A stretch of DNA of 64,000 nucleotides from Owenia fusiformis (lineage: Eukaryota > Annelida > Polychaeta > Sabellida > Oweniidae). A model generated the notes under the pieces. The model saw nothing but the letters and a program-made list of their open reading frames with translations. It did no database searches and had not been told where the DNA came from. Position 1 is the first letter of the stretch. Each line of letters starts with the position of its first letter. This document shows positions 60,401 to 64,000 of the stretch, in pieces. Location: positions 35,440,436 to 35,504,435 of the forward strand of contig CAIIXF020000006.1 of assembly GCA_903813345.2 (NCBI GenBank). Direction: 5' to 3'. The position numbers and the translations under genes are program-made.

Positions 60401-62080
60401 AAATACACTATCAGTCCTAAACTGATAAGCTGAATTGACTGATTCGGCTTGAAATCTGTAGCCTAGACAAGATTTATTGAAAGACTGCCCAACCGCCTAT
60501 GCATTGACCAGCAAACTGATCACAATTTAGCACCCAAGTGTCTGATAATAAAAATCATCAAAGTTTAGGGCCCTTACCTCTGTCTGTTGTTTGAAAAATA
60601 AATCAGTCTGACTCTCTGTGATAAAGTCGTGTGTTGAAAAATTGGATTATACATTCTTACTGCACCATCCCACTTTTTCCATCCTTGCTCATCCTGAAGC
60701 AGATAATACAAATAGCATCAGTATATGTCTAATAATAATTAACAAGCAGAGCAGGCCTGTAGTCAGGGGGTGGGAGCGGGGGGGGGGGAGGAGCAGAGGG
60801 AGGGGCAGCTCCACTCCAGGACAGAAATTCTTTTATAAAATCATGTAGTTTTTCACTATTCTGAGCACTTTTCGCAAGATTTTTTGCCAAAACTGTCAAA
60901 AAGCTCCCCCCCCGCCTAGGCAAAAAGTCCCCTTTGGTAAAACCACTCCCCCCAGGTAAATCCTGGCTACGGGCCTGCAGGGCATACAATGATCATTAAT
61001 GGGCAATCATATGCATGCATGATTGGTAATTGTCTCAGTCACATGTTATAAAGTTTATAATTATCAAGTTACAACCCTTACAATTTATACAAGTCAAACT
61101 TTACCAACATGAAATCAAGCCCATGTTATATTCACGAGAATTTGCTTCTTGTTTCACATCGAGACATCTGGTCTCAGTTTCCAGGAACGAAGTCATGACT
61201 TCATGATAAAACATTCAATGATTATTGGCTGGTCCGGAAAATATTTGTGAAAATGCATTTCATATGATGTATTTTTATCGTTTGTGCAAATACATGTGAA
61301 GAAGAATGTCAAATAAAGCTGAAATGATGTGTTTAAAATGGGACCCTGTATCAATTTATTACCCAGATGTATAAAAAATCTGTACCCGGAAGTTGAGCTT
61401 GATGTAGAATATTGTTGTCACTCTGAACTATCGCGTCTATTGGACCATAGGCGTTGCCAGGGGAGCATAATCAAACCCATAACCAATAAAAATAGAATCA
61501 TGAGATAAAAGAAGAAAATAACTTTAAAATGCTTTTTATGATTTTCTAGCTCAAGTTGCATCAATTTTGCAAAATTCTTAGAAACAAATTGGCTTGCTTT
61601 ATGCCACGATCGCACCCCCCCCCCCCCTGTCTGAAAACTGGCAAAGCCCCTGATATACTAGTAATCACCCTCCCCAGGGGTCAGGGATAATCAAATTACC
61701 TGCAAACGTACAAGGCATGCCATTGAACATGAAGATTTCTGAAAGTAGCAATAGTACTGTTGTAGTCGTCTAGACACTGGTTATTCTTCTTATCTTTCAA
61801 TCTCTTTTATCTTTGATCACAGCAAGTCTCTCAGGCTGATACTTCATCCTTAGGCTCTGTCTATAAGAAAAATGGACTAAAGGTTAAAACAGAACTCTTT
61901 TATAACAATTCAAAAAGATTAAAAAATCCTCATGCTTTTTTAATTTCCTGTTTGGGGGGGGGCAGAGGGGGGGGGGTGCCCAGAGTCACGTTCTACAAAA
62001 AAATTTGAAGCCCATTTATAGATAATTTTGCCTAAAAGGCCCAGAAGTCCAAGTTTCGCCAAACAAAAGTCCAGTCTTGG
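60401..62080. other. No gene seen
   Basis: Contains one GTAGCCAG-family MITE (60750-60981, gcaggcctgtagtcaggg to ctggctacgggcctgc). G- and C-runs occur at 60779, 61615 and 61955. No exon supported. Confidence 0.5.
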
Positions 62081-62821
62081 TACCCTGCGTGCAGAGTCTA
62101 AGGATTTCTCCATCTAAAATGTCACTCGACTTTTTGGCAATTAAAAGTCCCTGCCTGCATTTAGTAGTCATATATTGTCATGTGTGTAATTTTGAAACCA
62201 TATCCTAATTATTTCACAAACCCTTTGTTGATTCTGCCATAGTTTCCAATTTGTAAACAGCATTTAGCCTTTTTAATTGGGACTTTTTTGAAATTTCCAA
62301 AATGGCTGCCATGTGATTCCAGAATTAACGTGAGTGTGACGTGACATCACAGTTGCTCGTTTCTAGGTAACAACAAGATCACAATTGCTCGTTTCTAGAT
62401 AGCAACAAGATTTTTGATAAAATGGCACAGAATTACCCTGATTAACACCCTTAATAATCCGATTTTCAAAGAATATATTTGAACAATAAAAGGTAAGTGG
62501 AATAAATTAGAAGATTGTTTCAAGTTACCACAGAAGTCAATTTGAAACTCAAGAATGCTTTCTTTGACTCATAATCTGCTGACCTTTCGTCCACCATTCA
62601 GCGAGCCTGAACAAACATACGCCAAATGCGTTCTAATTAAATATGCGCATGTCATTCCGGGCTCAACGATGACGTCAGAAGGAATGACCATATATAGAAT
62701 GTCGGTCAAATTTGGCCGACGAACACTGATTGGCGCGGTGAGTTCACAGGTTTATTTTAGTTTGAAAGAGTGAAGACGAAGCTCTCTTTTAAGAAGTGAA
62801 GTCAAACGAATGCAAAGGGTA
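62081..62821 (+). mobile_element. TACCCT-ended element, copy 3 (long form), with CRE and TATA motifs
   Basis: 741 bp from taccctgcgtgcagagtcta to atgcaaagggta, flanked by AGTCTTGG at 62073-62080 and 62822-62829. TGACGTCA is at 62670-62677 and TATATA at 62691-62696. The right 260 bp align with copies 1 and 2. The left contains about 400 bp of sequence absent from them. Confidence 0.88.
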
Positions 62822-63636
62822 AGTCTTGGAGGCCCAGCAACATTTGTTGGCCAAATATATTTTGGGGCCCTAAAAACGTTTCTGGGCCCACTCAAGGGGT
62901 AGACTGTATCCTTCGTCTGAATAAATATTCAGACCGAATATTATATTCGGTCTGTTGGATACATACTAACTCAAGGGGGGGGGGCATCGACTAGCCCCAT
63001 GGAAGAGCACTTTCACAGTTCACAGTTCTCGAATGTGAACTTACCAAAACCTGGCTTAGAATTGGATCTTTAACCCCCCCCACAGAATAGGCCTATGTCT
63101 AGATCTAGGCTATAGGCCTAGATAAGTTACCTGCTGCGAAATTCAAAGTGCAAGGCAAGTGCCTGCCTGAACTTGAATATTTCTCTGACTCCCAAAACTA
63201 AAGTATGTATCACAAGAAAGTCTAGACAATAGGCTACTTAGTCGTCTAGACACTGACGTCTGCCTAACATTCCTATCTTTGCATCAATCTCTAGATGGTT
63301 GGTTCATATTCGCAGACATTCTGGCGGCCGTGAGAGATCTCGGCATGTCAAACTTGAATTGGTATATTCAGAACGAATTAAAATTTTAGGCTCGCTTTTT
63401 AACAGATCAACTACAATAAATTATTTTTTGATAATTATATAAAATCATATCTGATACTCAGAGACTCTATTAGGAGGTTTATTCACCATTTTAATTTTTC
63501 TCTCTCTTGTTTTCGAAAGATTATGTTACACATATAGTTTGACGTCTAGACTACCCCATAGCTACAAAAATTCAACACGTTTGTGAAAAATACTTCTTCA
63601 ACATTTTACAATTTAAAACTGTAAACTACCCACTCA

Positions 63637-63709
63637 ATGGGAAGAAGCACTACCTTAGACATGATAGGAGCTGCAGTATCAGTCGTACGACGACGACTAA
63701 ACTTCCAAG
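63637..63709 (+). CDS. Candidate first coding exon running off the right side
   Basis: ATG in a fair context, 24 codons (MGRSTTLDMIGAAVSVVRRR and LNFQ) and a GTAGGC donor in phase 1. A pyrimidine-rich acceptor (ccttgcttttttcag) ends at 63843, and an open frame then runs to the window end, but its phase (0) does not match. A weaker acceptor (ggaaag, exon from 63848) does match and gives about 30 codons to a stop. Unresolved without more sequence. Confidence 0.25.
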
Positions 63710-64000
63710 GTAGGCTTTTTTTTTTTTAGTTAAGGTTCAGCTGGAAAGTAACATTTTGGTAAAAAATTGCTATACCTGCACATGTTATTTTGTGGTACAA
63801 AATTAAGTATGAAGTCATGTGTGTATTTCCTTGCTTTTTTCAGGAAAGTATCATTACACTGTTTACTTTTAGAATATCTGGAAACAGGTCAATGGAAGCT
63901 TCTGTGTTGTCTGGAAACTTTGAAAGAAAATTTGGAAAAATAGAAAGTGTGAAATATCAGAATTTCCTGGAGTTCCCATTGAACCCCTACCAGATATTCT

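Overview
The window is AT-rich animal nuclear DNA, most likely from a marine invertebrate. It has small exons with consensus GT-AG junctions separated by kilobase introns, a metazoan stomatin, sushi (CCP) domain exons with the usual 1-1 phase, and a dense load of short inverted-repeat transposons (MITEs) and minisatellites. The species cannot be fixed from the sequence alone. No reverse transcriptase or transposase ORF of useful length was seen.

Layout. 1-16700 holds no gene I can support; it is a mosaic of TIR elements, several nested in one another, including a 1,039-bp fold-back with a 5-bp TSD and a 2.9-kb region bounded by GCGC-rich inverted arms. 16722-19924 (minus) is a six-exon gene whose splice phases join exactly into 565 codons: signal peptide, Thr-rich repeats, a His/Asn/Asp-rich region, three CCP modules and a 29-residue cysteine-knot-like tail. 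21439-46682 (plus) is a stomatin gene lacking only its first coding exon. Its introns carry two in-phase 56-nt versions of one exon (probably mutually exclusive), a 2.7-kb 62-bp minisatellite, a tRNA-like sequence inside a 500-bp TIR element, an antisense processed retrocopy with a 269-codon ORF, and an antisense single-exon gene for a five-TM membrane protein.

51716-55066 (minus) is a three-exon WD40 gene ending in a Cys4 zinc-ribbon-like motif. Its last exon is interrupted by a 546-bp fold-back element flanked by 8-bp target duplications; taking out the element and one duplication restores 728 codons in one frame, so this copy is either a recent knockout or is rescued by splicing. 56330-60400 is satellite-like (135-bp and 32-bp arrays). 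The right end holds a third copy of a TIR element carrying CRE and TATA motifs and a weak candidate first exon at 63637.

The genes do not form a pathway. Stomatin is a membrane-raft scaffold, the CCP protein is predicted secreted, the WD40 protein is an intracellular scaffold, and the two genes nested in stomatin introns are of unknown function. All exon coordinates were read by hand from splice sites and frame continuity; no transcript data were available.
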